Source: Morganella morganii
GTDB taxonomy: Bacteria > Pseudomonadota > Gammaproteobacteria > Enterobacterales > Enterobacteriaceae
Assembly (NCBI RefSeq): GCF_019243775.1
Contig: NZ_CP069157.1
Location: forward strand, 3,669,418 to 3,733,417
Direction: 5' to 3'
Length of the DNA stretch: 64,000 nucleotides
Shown: positions 40,802 through 53,645 of the stretch, piece after piece
How positions within the stretch are numbered: position 1 is the first letter of the stretch
Layout: every line of letters begins with the position of its first letter
Translations under genes and position numbers: made by a program
Notes under the pieces: generated by a model
The model's input: the letters and a program-made list of their open reading frames with translations, nothing else
Told to the model about the DNA's origin: nothing
The model's database searches: none

Positions 40802-43240
40802 TTACAGCAATTGTGCCAGACGGTTTAAATCTGACTGAATCGCCCCTGCGGTGACATCACGACCGGCACCCGGCCCGCGGATCACCAGCGGATTATCGCG
40901 GTACCAGCGGCTTTCCACGGCAAAGAGATTATCCCCCGGCTGCAGTGCGGCCAGCGGATGATCAGGCCGGACCGCTTCCACCCCGACCCGCGCTTTGCCG
41001 TTGGCATCAAAACGGGCCACGTAGCGCAGCACCATGCCCATTTCACGGGCAGCTTCCAGGCGGCAGGCCATCTGTTCATTCAGCGCAGTGACATTCTCGA
41101 AGAAGTGATCCGGTGTGCCTTCCTGTGCCGCTTCCGGCACCAGGGATTCCACACGGACATCTTCCGGCTCAATTTCATACCCGGCTTCACGGGCGAGGAT
41201 AATCAGCTTGCGCATCACATCCTGGCCGGATAAATCAATACGCGGATCCGGTTCGGTCAGCCCCTGCTGCCAGGCCTGCTCCACCAGCTCACTGAACGGC
41301 ACAGTGCCGTCAAATTGCAGGAACAGCCAGGAGAGTGTGCCGGAGAAGATCCCGCTGATCGCAATAATGCTGTCGCCGCTTTCATGCAGATCGCGCACAC
41401 AATGGTTGATCGGCAGTCCCGCACCGACAGTGGCGTTGTACAGCCAGTGACGCCCGGTTTTGCGGAACGCATCGCGGATCTGGCGGTAATCGCGGGTTTT
41501 TGCCGCCCCGGCAATTTTGTTGGCGCTGATGACATGGAAACCGTACGCGGCAAAATCGGCGTAGCTTTCCGCCAGGGTTTGACTGGCAGTCAGGTCGATA
41601 ATCACCAGGTCATCAAACGGATGGTTGCGCATCCACAGATACAGGGTGTCCTCATCGGCGATCGGCTCTGCTTCCTCATTGAAGAAAGCCAGTGCGCGGC
41701 TCGGATCCAGCCCGTCGTAACTGAGCAGCGCTCTTTCGCTGTCCGCCACCCCGGCGAGAACAAATTCAAACCCGCTGCGGGCAGAGAGATTACTCTGCTC
41801 ACGCGCAAACAGTTCCAGCCAGCGGCTGCCGATATTGCCTTTGCCGAACACCATCAGGCCGATCTGCTTTTCCGCACGGAACAGGCTCTGGTGCAGACCC
41901 TGAATCACATGCCCGGTCTGACGGGTGCGCAGAATGGCCACGAGACTGATACCGTCCTCGGCCTGCCAGATAAACTCCACCGGCTGATCTTTGAGCTGCT
42001 GATAAAAACGGTGGTAATGCAGGAGGTTTTTACAGACCCCCGCCCCGACCAGCGCCACCAGCGAGAAGCCGTCACGCAGTGTCAGTGTGCCCGGCAGTCC
42101 GGCGCTTTCCAGCACATGCAGGGCGCTGTCTGCCACTTCGGCGGTATAACTGAGCTGAATAAGATTGTCATCATTATGCAGGCCGACCGCCAGCGGGCGG
42201 ATCTGGCTGCGTTTAAGCAGCAGATCAATACTTTTATAACGCGCTCTGGCGTCATCCCCGGCCGGCAGGCGGATATCAATCAGACAAACCTCATCATGGT
42301 TGGTCACGATCTTCGCCCCGGTGCCGGATGCCAGCACACGCTCAATTTTTGTCGAGCCCTGTTCCGGCTGGTAACTGCAGCGCAGCTGTAAATCGATATC
42401 ACTGACGGACACCGGCTGTAATGTGCGGGTATGCAGTACCGGTGCGGCGAGACGTGCCAGTTCACTGGCTTCATCCAGACGCAGCAGCGGCAGCAGACAG
42501 GCATCTTTGACTTTGCGCGGGTCAGAGCTGTAAACCCCCGCGACATCACTCCAGATGGTGACTTTTTTCACCCCGGCCAGCGCGCCGACCTGGGTGGCGG
42601 AATAGTCACTGCCGTTACGGCCGAGCAGCACGGTTTCCCCGGCAGCGTTGCGGGAGATAAACCCGGTCACCACCAGACGTTTACCCGGATGCAGCGCCAG
42701 CAGTTCTGCAAGCAGCGGCTGCGACCGCGCGGTATCCACTTCCGGCTGCGCCGCCCGCTCCGCACACAGGAATGTCCGGGCATCCAGCCACTGTGCGGCC
42801 ATACCCTGCTCCTGAAGTACCTGAGCCATCAGACGGGCAGACCAGATTTCCCCGTGGCCGGTCACTTCCGCGTAAATCACATCATTCAGCGGATTTTCCA
42901 GCAGTTTCGCCAGGCGCTGAATATCATCATTAAACTGAAAGATCAGGACATTGGCCTGAACTTCCGGCAGTAAGTCACTGATAAGGGTTGTCTGATAGCG
43001 TTGCAGGGTCTGCCGCGCCTGTTCTGCGGCAGCACGATCACTCTGACTCAGTTTGACCCAGTTAATCAGCTGGTTGGTGGTGCTGCCGGCGGCAGACACG
43101 ACCATCAGGTCATCCGGCTCACTGTAGTTCGCCATAATATTCGCCACCCGCAGATAACATTTTGCATCTGCCAGGCTGCTGCCGCCGAATTTATGTAACT
43201 GACGCCCTTTTACTGATTCATCAATCGCCAACGCACTCAT
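40802..43240 (-). CDS. metL: Bifunctional aspartokinase II/homoserine dehydrogenase II
   Basis: MetL carries out two steps of the aspartate pathway, phosphorylating aspartate and reducing aspartate semialdehyde to homoserine. The 812 residues (E. coli 810) contain an N-terminal aspartokinase domain with KFGGSSLAD (~17-25), degenerate ACT-like regulatory repeats in the middle, and homoserine dehydrogenase (from ~455, VFGKGNIGSRWLELF; signature around GAGLPINHCVRDL). It is 8 bp after metB, so the two form one MetJ-controlled operon. Confidence 0.97.
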   Translation of the reverse strand: MSALAIDESVKGRQLHKFGGSSLADAKCYLRVANIMANYSEPDDLMVVSAAGSTTNQLINWVKLSQSDRAAAEQARQTLQRYQTTLISDLLPEVQANVLIFQFNDDIQRLAKLLENPLNDVIYAEVTGHGEIWSARLMAQVLQEQGMAAQWLDARTFLCAERAAQPEVDTARSQPLLAELLALHPGKRLVVTGFISRNAAGETVLLGRNGSDYSATQVGALAGVKKVTIWSDVAGVYSSDPRKVKDACLLPLLRLDEASELARLAAPVLHTRTLQPVSVSDIDLQLRCSYQPEQGSTKIERVLASGTGAKIVTNHDEVCLIDIRLPAGDDARARYKSIDLLLKRSQIRPLAVGLHNDDNLIQLSYTAEVADSALHVLESAGLPGTLTLRDGFSLVALVGAGVCKNLLHYHRFYQQLKDQPVEFIWQAEDGISLVAILRTRQTGHVIQGLHQSLFRAEKQIGLMVFGKGNIGSRWLELFAREQSNLSARSGFEFVLAGVADSERALLSYDGLDPSRALAFFNEEAEPIADEDTLYLWMRNHPFDDLVIIDLTASQTLAESYADFAAYGFHVISANKIAGAAKTRDYRQIRDAFRKTGRHWLYNATVGAGLPINHCVRDLHESGDSIIAISGIFSGTLSWLFLQFDGTVPFSELVEQAWQQGLTEPDPRIDLSGQDVMRKLIILAREAGYEIEPEDVRVESLVPEAAQEGTPDHFFENVTALNEQMACRLEAAREMGMVLRYVARFDANGKARVGVEAVRPDHPLAALQPGDNLFAVESRWYRDNPLVIRGPGAGRDVTAGAIQSDLNRLAQLL

Positions 43241-43248
43241 GATTACCC

Positions 43249-44409
43249 TTACCCCTTAGTCACTGACTGAAATGCGCGATCCAGATCAGCAATCAAATCA
43301 CTGCTGTCCTCAATCCCCGCAGAAATACGTAATAAGCTGTCTGAAATTCCCGCTGCATGCCGTGCCTGCTCCGGCATTCCCGCGTGTGTCATGGTCGCGG
43401 CATGGGAAATCAGCGTTTCCACCCCGCCCAATGACTCTGCTAGTGTAAAGAGAGACAGGTGAGATAAAAAGCGGGAAATTGCAGCTTCATCACCATTAAT
43501 GTCAAAACTGAGCATTGCGCCGAATCCTTTCTGCTGCTTTGCGGCCAGTTCATGCCCGGGATGCGTCGCCAGTCCCGGATAATACACTTTTTTCACCAGC
43601 GGCTGGCGCACCAGATAATCCGCCAGAGTACGGGCATTTTTTTCCTGTAAGGTGATCCTCGGGATCAGGGTGCGGATACCGCGCAGCAGCAGATAGCTGT
43701 CAAACGCCCCCAGCGTCACACCGATATTATTCGCCCACCACGCCAGAGTTTCACAATGTTCCGCATCTGCGGCGATCACCACACCGGCGACCACATCGGA
43801 ATGCCCGTTCAGGTATTTGGTACAGGAATGAATAACAAAATCCGCGCCCAGTGCCAGCGGCTGCTGTAATACCGGGCTGAGAAACGTGTTATCCGCCGCC
43901 ACCAGTGCTCCGGCCTGATGCGCCTTCTCACTGACTGCCGCGATATCCGTGATACGCAGCAGCGGGTTACCCGGCGTTTCAATCAGCACCAGCTTCGGTT
44001 TCTCCGCCAGCGCGGCACTGAGTGACGCCTCATCATTCATATCCGCAAAGCGGACGGTAAAATGGCCGCGCTGCTGACAACTGTCGAGCAGCCGGTAAGT
44101 GCCGCCGTAGCAGTCGTGCGGGGCAACAATCACATCCCCGGGTGATAAAAACACGGTAAACAGCAGATGCAGAGCAGACATCCCGCTGCTGGTCACCACC
44201 GCCCCGGCACCGCCTTCCAGCTCCGCCAGCGTGCGCCCGGTGATATCCCGCCCGGGATTGCCGCGCCGTGAATAATCATGTTCACGCGGGCTGTTGAAGG
44301 CCGGAAAATTATAGGTTGATGAGAGATACACCGGCGGTATGACACAGCCGAATTGGGTCTCTTCATTGAGTCCGTTATGAATTGCCGCTGTCGCGGGTTT
44401 GCGTGCCAT
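43249..44409 (-). CDS. metB: Cystathionine gamma-synthase
   Basis: MetB is a PLP enzyme that joins O-succinylhomoserine and cysteine into cystathionine. Key segments are YSRRGNPGRD (~46-55), the PLP-contacting SGMSALH, DNTFLSP and the lysine motif HSCTKYLNGHSDV (~190-202). ATG 44409 gives 386 residues, the E. coli length, with AGAGG just upstream; a longer frame from 44448 would add 13 residues. It is followed by metL and is divergent from metJ across met boxes. Confidence 0.96.
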   Translation of the reverse strand: MARKPATAAIHNGLNEETQFGCVIPPVYLSSTYNFPAFNSPREHDYSRRGNPGRDITGRTLAELEGGAGAVVTSSGMSALHLLFTVFLSPGDVIVAPHDCYGGTYRLLDSCQQRGHFTVRFADMNDEASLSAALAEKPKLVLIETPGNPLLRITDIAAVSEKAHQAGALVAADNTFLSPVLQQPLALGADFVIHSCTKYLNGHSDVVAGVVIAADAEHCETLAWWANNIGVTLGAFDSYLLLRGIRTLIPRITLQEKNARTLADYLVRQPLVKKVYYPGLATHPGHELAAKQQKGFGAMLSFDINGDEAAISRFLSHLSLFTLAESLGGVETLISHAATMTHAGMPEQARHAAGISDSLLRISAGIEDSSDLIADLDRAFQSVTKG

Positions 44410-44463
44410 ACCTCTTTCCCTGTCAGTAACTGAACGAGTTATCAGCATATCCGCGGTTCATTT

Positions 44464-44487
44464 AGACGTCAATATGTCTGGACATCC
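44464..44487. promoter_or_regulatory. Met boxes between metB and metJ
   Basis: Three contiguous 8-bp units, AGACGTCA, ATATGTCT and GGACATCC, match the met box AGACGTCT in tandem. They lie between the divergent metB and metJ starts and should allow MetJ-SAM to repress metBL and metJ itself. Confidence 0.85.
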
Positions 44488-44592
44488 ATCCTGCTTTACG
44501 GTTATATATACAAGTGGGATAATACCGATATCAGTCAGGTACTTTTCTGTGCCCGGCTCCTCCTCAAACTGACTAAGATAACAAGGTAATCC

Positions 44593-44910
44593 ATGGCTGA
44601 ATGGAACGGCGAATATATCAGCCCTTATGCTGAGCATGGCAAAAAAAGTGAGCAGGTAAAGAAGATTACAGTTTCTATCCCGTTGAAAGTGCTTAAAATT
44701 TTAACGGATGAGCGCACGCGCCGCCAGGTGAATAACCTGCGTCATGCCACCAATAGCGAACTGTTATGTGAAGCATTTCTGCATGCTTTTACCGGACAGC
44801 CACTGCCCGATGATGATGATCTGCGCAAAGAACGCAGTGATGAAATCCCGGAAGTGGCGAAAGAAATTATGCGCCAGCATGGGGTCGACCCGGATACGTG
44901 GGAATATTGA
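44593..44910 (+). CDS. metJ: Methionine repressor MetJ
   Basis: MetJ is a ribbon-helix-helix repressor using SAM as co-repressor. The 105-residue length equals E. coli MetJ, and the DNA-contacting strand [20 protein letters not shown] (~22-41) is essentially identical. It would regulate metF and metBL in this window. Intrinsic terminator follows. Confidence 0.97.
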   Translation: MAEWNGEYISPYAEHGKKSEQVKKITVSIPLKVLKILTDERTRRQVNNLRHATNSELLCEAFLHAFTGQPLPDDDDLRKERSDEIPEVAKEIMRQHGVDPDTWEY

Positions 44911-44954
44911 GTTTTATCCGCGTGTTATACGACTTCTCAACCCGGAAACAGACA

Positions 44955-44997
44955 TAAAAAAACGCCCTGTGAAATATTTTCATTCAGGGCGTTTTTT
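44955..44997. terminator. Bidirectional terminator between metJ and rpmE
   Basis: The stem AACGCCCTG/CAGGGCGTT (44961-44969, 44985-44993) has A-runs before it and a T-run after it (44992-44997), so it can end both metJ and convergent rpmE. Confidence 0.85.
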
Positions 44998-45030
44998 ATG
45001 GAACAGAGCGCGGCATGCCGCGCAGTGCCA

Positions 45031-45246
45031 TTATTTCTTCGCAGAAGGAACGCTGAAGCGTTTGTTGAAGCGATCAACACGGCCGCCGCTTGCAACGTCA
45101 CGCTGTTTACCGGTGTAGAACGGGTGGCATTCGCCGCACACGTCCAGGTTCAGGTTGTGACCTGCGGTAGAGTTAATTTTCATTACGTTGCCGCAAGAGC
45201 AGGTTGCAGTGATTTCTGCGTAGTTAGGATGAATACCTTTTTTCAT
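45031..45246 (-). CDS. rpmE: 50S ribosomal protein L31 (zinc-binding form)
   Basis: The 71-residue L31 starts [20 protein letters not shown]. Cys16, Cys18, Cys37 and Cys40 form the zinc site of the C+ paralogue; a zinc-free L31 would replace it under Zur control in relatives. It is divergent from priA as in E. coli. Confidence 0.97.
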   Translation of the reverse strand: MKKGIHPNYAEITATCSCGNVMKINSTAGHNLNLDVCGECHPFYTGKQRDVASGGRVDRFNKRFSVPSAKK

Positions 45247-47751
<2,505 letters not shown>

Positions 47752-47875
47752 GACTGACGTCTCACGGAAAGTGCGCGCTGTCTCAAAAAATTGAGATAAC
47801 TCACAGTTTTATGCAAACCAGGTAACAGATTAATTTTACAAAGGGCTTAGAATAGCCGTTAATAGAACGATTAAT

Positions 47876-47915
47876 AAACCGTCTGAATTTCACTTAAGAA
47901 GCTCAGGCGGTTTTT
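47876..47915 (+). terminator. Terminator between priA and cytR
   Basis: AAACCGTCTGA pairs with TCAGGCGGTTT (one G-T pair) across a 16-base loop and runs into five T. It lies 125 bp after priA and 88 bp before cytR. Confidence 0.7.
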
Positions 47916-48002
47916 CACAGGCATGTGAAAAGTACAGCGGACCATAATGATCACAAAAACCGCGCAATCGATACACTTACAGGGTAACCAAAGGAATTAA
48001 TG

Positions 48003-49031
48003 ATGGAACCACGCCGCAACGATACCGGCGCGACAATGAAAGATGTCGCCAGAGCCGCAGGCGTCTCAACCGCGACCGTGTCGCGGACACTGATGAATCC
48101 GGAGAAAGTGTCTGTGCAGACACGGCAGAAAGTGGAAAATGCTGTCCTGGAAGTGGGGTATTACCCGCACAATCTGTCCCGGGGGATGAAACGTAATGAA
48201 TCCCGTACCATTCTGGTGATTGTGCCGGATATCGGCGATCCGTTTTTTACCGATATTATTGTCGGCATTGAGGAAATTGCCGCCAAACACGGCTATCTGG
48301 TTCTGATCGGTGACTGCCGTTATCAGCACAAGCCGGAACACACCTTTGTGAATCTGATTGTCACCAAACAAATTGACGGCATGGTGCTGCTCGGCTCCGA
48401 TGTGCCGTTTGACAGCCGCCATGATGAACAGCGCCACTTCCCGCCGATGGTGATGGCCAACGAATTTGCCCCGGAGCTGGAGCTGCCGACGGTGAATATT
48501 GATAACCTGACCGCCGCCTTTAATGCCACCCATTATTTACAGTCGCTCGGACACACCCGCATCGCCTGTATTTCCGGGCCGGAAGAGCTGCCGTTGTGTC
48601 AGTACCGTGTCGAAGGGTATATTCAGGCCATGCGCCGTATGGGAATGCCGGTACGGGACGAGTATCTGGTGCGCGGGGATTTCACCCACGAGAGCGGCGC
48701 GGAATGTGCCGCACAGCTGCTGGCACTGCCGGAACCACCGACCGCGATTTTCTGCCACAACGATATTATGGCGATCGGCGTTCTCTGGGCGGCCAGAAAA
48801 CAGGGGCTGACACTGCCGCAGGATCTCTCGGTTGTCGGTTTCGATGATTTACCGGCTGCACAATACTGTTCGCCGACCCTGACGACTATCGCACAGCCCC
48901 GTTATGAAATCGGCCGTCAGTCTTTCTTACTGCTGCTGGAACAGTTGCAGGGACACACCGTGGCAAAAGGTTCGCGCCTGCTGGATTCTGATTTAATCAT
49001 CAGAGAAAGTGCCTGCGCGCCTAAAAGCTAG
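48003..49031 (+). CDS. cytR: LacI-family repressor CytR
   Basis: CytR represses nucleoside uptake and catabolism genes together with CRP and is induced by cytidine. The 342-residue protein has the LacI HTH TMKDVARAAGVSTATVSRTL (~11-30) and hinge region, then the periplasmic-binding-like domain with SRTILVIVPDIGDPFF and MVMANEFAPELELPTV, matching E. coli CytR throughout. A second ATG immediately upstream (48000) is equally possible. It is followed by ftsN, the E. coli order. Confidence 0.95.
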   Translation: MEPRRNDTGATMKDVARAAGVSTATVSRTLMNPEKVSVQTRQKVENAVLEVGYYPHNLSRGMKRNESRTILVIVPDIGDPFFTDIIVGIEEIAAKHGYLVLIGDCRYQHKPEHTFVNLIVTKQIDGMVLLGSDVPFDSRHDEQRHFPPMVMANEFAPELELPTVNIDNLTAAFNATHYLQSLGHTRIACISGPEELPLCQYRVEGYIQAMRRMGMPVRDEYLVRGDFTHESGAECAAQLLALPEPPTAIFCHNDIMAIGVLWAARKQGLTLPQDLSVVGFDDLPAAQYCSPTLTTIAQPRYEIGRQSFLLLLEQLQGHTVAKGSRLLDSDLIIRESACAPKS

Positions 49032-49108
49032 GCAAAAACCATAAGGTTAAGTAACATGTAACGCTGAATAATATGTTCCCTTAACCGACTCATTAGTGAA
49101 TTGAAACA

Positions 49109-49915
49109 GTGGCACAACGAGATTATGTGGGACGCGGACGCTCTGCGCCGCGTAAAAAAAGTAAATCACGGAAGAAAAGTCAGGCGAAAGGCCTGCCGTT
49201 CACCACATTGGTGATCGCCGTGGCACTGGTGGTCGTTTTTGTCGGCGGCCTGTTCTATCTGGTCCATAACAAAAAAAGTCAGACCGCTTCTGACAGCATC
49301 ATTCCGCCTGCGCATCAGCAGAGTACCGGTAACGGTCTCCCGCCGATCCCGGAGGAGCGCTGGCGTTATATCAAAGAGCTGGAAAACCGTGAAGCAGGGG
49401 TACCGGAGCAGTATTACTCCAACCCGCAGGCACCGGCCAACCGCATTGATCCGAATGCCAAACTGACCCAGGAACAGCGGCAGCTGCTGGAGCAGATGCA
49501 GTCTGATATGCAGCAGGCACCGGTTCAGTTGCAGGAAGTCCCGGCAAACGGTGCAGTTCCGCGCTCTCAGGTCGTGGTTACCGGCCAGGATCCGCAGCTG
49601 CGTATGCAGCCGGAAACCCGTCCGGCACCGCAGCCGGCCGAAAAACCGGCTGAGAAACCAAAACCGGTGCAGGAAAAACCACAGGCTGCGCCTGAGCGCT
49701 GGTTAATCCAGTGCGGATCATTCCGTGAGAGTGGTCAGGCAGAAGAAGTCCGCGCCGGTCTCGCCTTCTCCGGTATCGAAAGCCGGGTGTCCCAGGGCGG
49801 CGGCTGGTATCGTGTGATGCTCGGCCCGTATGAGAAATCTGCCGCGCAATCGGTGAAAAGCCGTGCCGCTGATGCCGGCGTAACAAATTGTATTCTTCGC
49901 TCCGCCGGGGGTTGA
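49109..49915 (+). CDS. ftsN: Cell division protein FtsN
   Basis: FtsN is the late divisome protein that triggers septal peptidoglycan synthesis. The start is GTG, as in E. coli, with the N-terminus MAQRDYVGRGRSAP. A basic cytoplasmic tail precedes one transmembrane helix (~residues 30-53). The periplasmic helix/essential segment NGLPPIPEERWRYIKELENR (~73-92) is conserved, then comes a Pro/Gln linker, and a SPOR domain ends the protein (WLIQCGSFRESGQAEEVRAG ...). It has 268 residues against 319 in E. coli; the difference is a shorter Gln-rich linker. Confidence 0.95.
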   Translation: MAQRDYVGRGRSAPRKKSKSRKKSQAKGLPFTTLVIAVALVVVFVGGLFYLVHNKKSQTASDSIIPPAHQQSTGNGLPPIPEERWRYIKELENREAGVPEQYYSNPQAPANRIDPNAKLTQEQRQLLEQMQSDMQQAPVQLQEVPANGAVPRSQVVVTGQDPQLRMQPETRPAPQPAEKPAEKPKPVQEKPQAAPERWLIQCGSFRESGQAEEVRAGLAFSGIESRVSQGGGWYRVMLGPYEKSAAQSVKSRAADAGVTNCILRSAGG

Positions 49916-49955
49916 AATCCTTCAGCCCTCCCCCCATATCTCTAGTTAATTCTGT

Positions 49956-49979
49956 GCCGCCGGGAATATACCCGGCGGC
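49956..49979 (+). terminator. Hairpin between ftsN and hslV
   Basis: A 9-bp stem GCCGCCGGG/CCCGGCGGC with a 6-base loop lies 40 bp past ftsN. No T-run follows, so it may only partly reduce read-through into hslVU. Confidence 0.5.
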
Positions 49980-50015
49980 CTCTCTCCATCCTTTAGCACA
50001 ACCAGGGGCTGACTC

Positions 50016-50546
50016 ATGACAACAATCGTAAGTGTTCGCCGTAATGGCCAGGTCGTAATTGGTGGTGATGGGCAGGCGACAATGGGTAATACCGTCATGA
50101 AAGGTAATGTCCGCAAAGTCCGCCGCCTCTATCACGACAAAGTCATTGCCGGTTTCGCCGGCGGCACCGCGGATGCCTTTACTCTCTTCGAACTGTTTGA
50201 ACGCAAACTTGAACTCCATCAGGGACACCTGACAAAAGCCGCCGTTGAGCTCGCCAAAGACTGGCGTACCGACCGCATGCTGCGCAAACTGGAAGCCCTG
50301 CTGGCCGTTGCCGATGAAACCGCATCGCTGATTATCACCGGCCAGGGGGATGTCGTTCAGCCTGAAAATGATCTGATTGCCATTGGTTCCGGCGGCCCGT
50401 ACGCCCAGGCAGCAGCCCGCGCCATGCTGGAAACCACCGATCTGAGTGCCCGTGAAATCGCGGAGCGCGCACTGACTATTGCCGGTGATATCTGTATCTA
50501 CACCAACCACAATCTGAATTTTGAAGAATTACCTTCAAAAGCATAA
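50016..50546 (+). CDS. hslV: ATP-dependent protease peptidase subunit HslV
   Basis: HslV (ClpQ) forms the double hexameric proteolytic core of the HslUV protease. The protein of 176 residues begins [12 protein letters not shown], exposing Thr2 as the N-terminal nucleophile after Met removal. [14 protein letters not shown] and [13 protein letters not shown] are the conserved proteasome-beta motifs. hslU follows after 11 bp. Confidence 0.98.
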   Translation: MTTIVSVRRNGQVVIGGDGQATMGNTVMKGNVRKVRRLYHDKVIAGFAGGTADAFTLFELFERKLELHQGHLTKAAVELAKDWRTDRMLRKLEALLAVADETASLIITGQGDVVQPENDLIAIGSGGPYAQAAARAMLETTDLSAREIAERALTIAGDICIYTNHNLNFEELPSKA

Positions 50547-50557
50547 GGATCGACGTT

Positions 50558-51892
50558 ATGTCCGAAATGACTCCACGCGAAATTGTCAGCGAACTCGATA
50601 ACCATATTATCGGCCAGGATAAAGCCAAACGTGCTGTTGCCATCGCGCTGCGTAACCGCTGGCGCCGTATGCAGCTCAATGAGGAGCTGCGTCACGAGGT
50701 CACCCCGAAAAATATTCTGATGATCGGCCCGACCGGTGTCGGTAAAACCGAAATTGCCCGCCGTCTCGCCAAACTGGCCAATGCGCCGTTTATCAAAGTC
50801 GAAGCCACTAAATTCACCGAAGTGGGTTATGTCGGTAAAGAAGTGGATTCCATTATCCGCGATCTGACTGATTCCGCCGTGAAAATGGTGCGCCTGCAGT
50901 CTATCGAGAAAAACCGTTTCCGTGCTGAGGAAATGGCCGAAGAACGCATTCTCGATGTGCTGATCCCGCCGGCAAAAAATAACTGGGGCCAGACTGACAC
51001 CCAGGCAGAGCCGTCAGCTGCCCGCCAGGCATTCCGCAAAAAACTGCGCGAAGGTCAGCTGGATGACAAAGACATTGAAATTGAAGTCTCTGCTGCGCCG
51101 ATGGGTGTGGAAATCATGGCACCTCCGGGCATGGAAGAGATGACCAGCCAGTTACAGTCCATGTTCCAGAACCTGGCCGGACAGAAACAAAAACCACGCA
51201 AAATGAAGATCAAAGAAGCTTTCAAACTGCTGGTTGAGGAAGAAGCCGCCAAACTGGTCAATCCGGAAGAGCTGAAAGAGCAGGCCATTGAAGCGGTTGA
51301 ACAGCACGGTATCGTGTTTATCGATGAGTTCGATAAAATCTGTAAGCGCGGCGGCCAGTCCTCCGGGCCGGATGTGTCCCGCGAAGGGGTTCAGCGTGAC
51401 CTGCTGCCGCTGATTGAAGGCTGTACTGTCTCCACCAAGCACGGCATGGTCAAAACCGACCACATCCTGTTTATCGCCTCCGGTGCGTTCCAGGTTTCCA
51501 GCCCGTCTGACCTGATCCCGGAATTACAGGGCCGTCTGCCTATCCGTGTGGAATTACAGGCACTGACCACGGAAGATTTCGAGCGCATTCTGACCGAACC
51601 TAACGCCTCACTGACCGTTCAGTACAAAGCACTGATGGCCACCGAAGGTGTGGATATCACCTTTACAGCCGACGGCATCCGTAAAATTGCTGAATCTGCA
51701 TGGCAGGTCAACGAAACCACCGAAAATATCGGTGCCCGTCGTTTACATACGGTGCTGGAACGATTAATGGAAGAAATTTCCTACGATGCCAGTGAAAAAC
51801 AGGGTCAATCCATTGAGATCAATGCGGAATATGTGAAAGATCATCTGGATCAGCTCGTGGCTGATGAAGATTTAAGTCGCTTTATTCTGTAA
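50558..51892 (+). CDS. hslU: HslU ATPase
   Basis: HslU (ClpY) is the AAA+ unfoldase that feeds substrates to HslV. The 444-residue protein has Walker [10 protein letters not shown] (~57-65), the pore motif GYVG (~90-93), the inserted I-domain (~110-245), Walker [11 protein letters not shown] (~250-259), and the C-terminal tail LSRFIL that docks into HslV. E. coli HslU is 443 residues. Confidence 0.98.
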   Translation: MSEMTPREIVSELDNHIIGQDKAKRAVAIALRNRWRRMQLNEELRHEVTPKNILMIGPTGVGKTEIARRLAKLANAPFIKVEATKFTEVGYVGKEVDSIIRDLTDSAVKMVRLQSIEKNRFRAEEMAEERILDVLIPPAKNNWGQTDTQAEPSAARQAFRKKLREGQLDDKDIEIEVSAAPMGVEIMAPPGMEEMTSQLQSMFQNLAGQKQKPRKMKIKEAFKLLVEEEAAKLVNPEELKEQAIEAVEQHGIVFIDEFDKICKRGGQSSGPDVSREGVQRDLLPLIEGCTVSTKHGMVKTDHILFIASGAFQVSSPSDLIPELQGRLPIRVELQALTTEDFERILTEPNASLTVQYKALMATEGVDITFTADGIRKIAESAWQVNETTENIGARRLHTVLERLMEEISYDASEKQGQSIEINAEYVKDHLDQLVADEDLSRFIL

Positions 51893-52005
51893 TTTGATAA
51901 TAATCAGACATAATAGTATTCAGACTGTACGGGTATAATCTGCCCGGCAGTCTGCGTTATTATTTTTGTCGTTATTATTTCATTCTGAAAAGTAAGCGAG
52001 TTTCA

Positions 52006-52935
52006 ATGTCAGTCACCCCTTCACCGGCCATCAGCCGTACCCAAGCCTGGCTGGAAAGCCTGCGGCCCAAAACATTACCTCTCGGGGTGATCGCGATTAT
52101 TACCGGTTCCGCTCTGGCTTACTGGACCGGCCACTTTAAATTCCCTGTTGCCCTGCTCGCCCTTATCACCACCGGCATTCTGCAGATTTTGTCGAATCTG
52201 GCCAATGACTACGGCGATGCGGTAAAAGGCACCGATACCGAAGCACGCCTCGGGCCGCTGCGCGGTATGCAGAAAGGTGTTATCACCGCCGCTCAGATGA
52301 AAAAGGCGCTGATTCTGACCGTCACCCTCGCCTGTCTGTCCGGGCTGGCCCTGATTATTGTCGCCTGTGAGAAACCGGAAGATATTATCGGCTTCCTGGG
52401 GTTAGGTGTGGCCGCGATTATCGCCGCAATCACCTATACAGTCGGGAAAAAACCCTACGGCTACCTCGGACTGGGTGATATTTCTGTTCTGATCTTTTTC
52501 GGCTGGCTGAGTGTGATAGGCACCTATTACCTGCAGGCCGGTTTTTTCAGTCCGCTGACCATTCTGCCGGCGACCGCCTGCGGACTGCTGTCTGTTGCAG
52601 TGCTGAATATCAATAATATGCGCGATATCGAAAATGATATCCTGGCCGGGAAAAACACCCTGGCCGTCCGCCTCGGCCCGCTGAAATCCCGCTATTACCA
52701 TGCCACCGTGATTACCGTGGCATTCCTGTGCCTGGTGCTCTTTACCCTTCTCTATCTGCACGGCTGGTACAGCTGGCTGTTCCTGCTCTCTGCACCGGTA
52801 CTGTTTATGCATATCAGACGCGTGCTGGGGGATATGACCGCCACCGGAATGCGCCCGCTGCTGGAACAGATGGTGAAAGCCGCACTTCTGGTCAATATCC
52901 TGTTTTCCGCAGGACTTATCTGCCAGCGTCTGTAA
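52006..52935 (+). CDS. menA: 1,4-dihydroxy-2-naphthoate polyprenyltransferase
   Basis: MenA attaches the octaprenyl chain to DHNA, giving demethylmenaquinone, in the inner membrane. The 309-residue UbiA-family protein has about eight or nine helices and the two Asp-rich motifs NDYGDAVKGTD (~66-76) and NMRDIENDILAGK (~205-217). E. coli MenA is 308 residues. It supports anaerobic respiration. rraA follows as in E. coli. Confidence 0.96.
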   Translation: MSVTPSPAISRTQAWLESLRPKTLPLGVIAIITGSALAYWTGHFKFPVALLALITTGILQILSNLANDYGDAVKGTDTEARLGPLRGMQKGVITAAQMKKALILTVTLACLSGLALIIVACEKPEDIIGFLGLGVAAIIAAITYTVGKKPYGYLGLGDISVLIFFGWLSVIGTYYLQAGFFSPLTILPATACGLLSVAVLNINNMRDIENDILAGKNTLAVRLGPLKSRYYHATVITVAFLCLVLFTLLYLHGWYSWLFLLSAPVLFMHIRRVLGDMTATGMRPLLEQMVKAALLVNILFSAGLICQRL

Positions 52936-53062
52936 CCAGAATTTACGCCGAAATCTGCCGCTTTCTTGATTCAGATCGGAAAGCGGCCGCTGTTGATTTT
53001 GCAAACAACCGTGTGAAGGGGCTATACTGACTGTATCCGGCAGCAACCAGACGTAAAATCCT

Positions 53063-53596
53063 ATGAAAAATGATACCTTCGACACCTCCGAGCTTTGTGA
53101 CATTTACCAGGAAAATGTGAATGTCGTTGAACCCCTGTTTTCCAACTTCGGGGGTTGTTCATCGTTTGCGGGGCAAATCACCACCGTAAAATGCTTTGAA
53201 GATAACGGACTGCTCTTTGATCTCCTGGAAGAAGAGGGAGAGGGCCGTATTCTCCTCGTTGACGGGGGCGGATCTGTCCGTCGTGCACTGGTTGACGCGG
53301 AACTCGCGGCACTGGCTGTGCAGAACGGCTGGGAAGGTATTGTGGTGTACGGCGCGGTGCGTCAGGTGGATGATCTGGCTGAAATGGATATCGGTATCCA
53401 GGCGATGGCCGCAATTCCGGCAGGCTGTGGTTCAGAAGGTATCGGTGACAGTGACATCCGCGTGAATTTCGGCGGTGTGACCTTCTTCTCCGGCGATTAT
53501 CTGTATGCGGATAACACCGGGATTATCCTGTCAGATATCCCGCTGACGCTTCCGGAAGAAAATGATGATGATGAAGATGAGCTGACCGAAGCGTAA
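53063..53596 (+). CDS. rraA: Ribonuclease E activity regulator RraA
   Basis: RraA binds RNase E and inhibits its endonuclease activity, altering mRNA decay. The 177-residue protein aligns with E. coli RraA (161) through [26 protein letters not shown] and [17 protein letters not shown]. It then carries an extra acidic tail ([14 protein letters not shown]) absent from E. coli. It is followed by a strong terminator. Confidence 0.95.
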   Translation: MKNDTFDTSELCDIYQENVNVVEPLFSNFGGCSSFAGQITTVKCFEDNGLLFDLLEEEGEGRILLVDGGGSVRRALVDAELAALAVQNGWEGIVVYGAVRQVDDLAEMDIGIQAMAAIPAGCGSEGIGDSDIRVNFGGVTFFSGDYLYADNTGIILSDIPLTLPEENDDDEDELTEA

Positions 53597-53620
53597 TCCT
53601 CATAAGATACACAGACAACA

Positions 53621-53645
53621 AAAAGGGCGGATATCCGCCCTTTTG
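53621..53645 (+). terminator. Terminator of rraA
   Basis: A perfect inverted repeat, AAAAGGGCGGAT/ATCCGCCCTTTT, gives a GC stem with flanking A and T runs. It lies 24 bp past the rraA stop and could act on either strand. Confidence 0.85.

Noticed and set aside
41315-42391. A 358-codon + strand frame inside metL
   Set aside because: Shadow of metL produced by codon bias; no independent support.
49578-50510. A 310-codon minus frame across ftsN-hslV
   Set aside because: It spans two well-conserved genes on the other strand and has a low-complexity translation.
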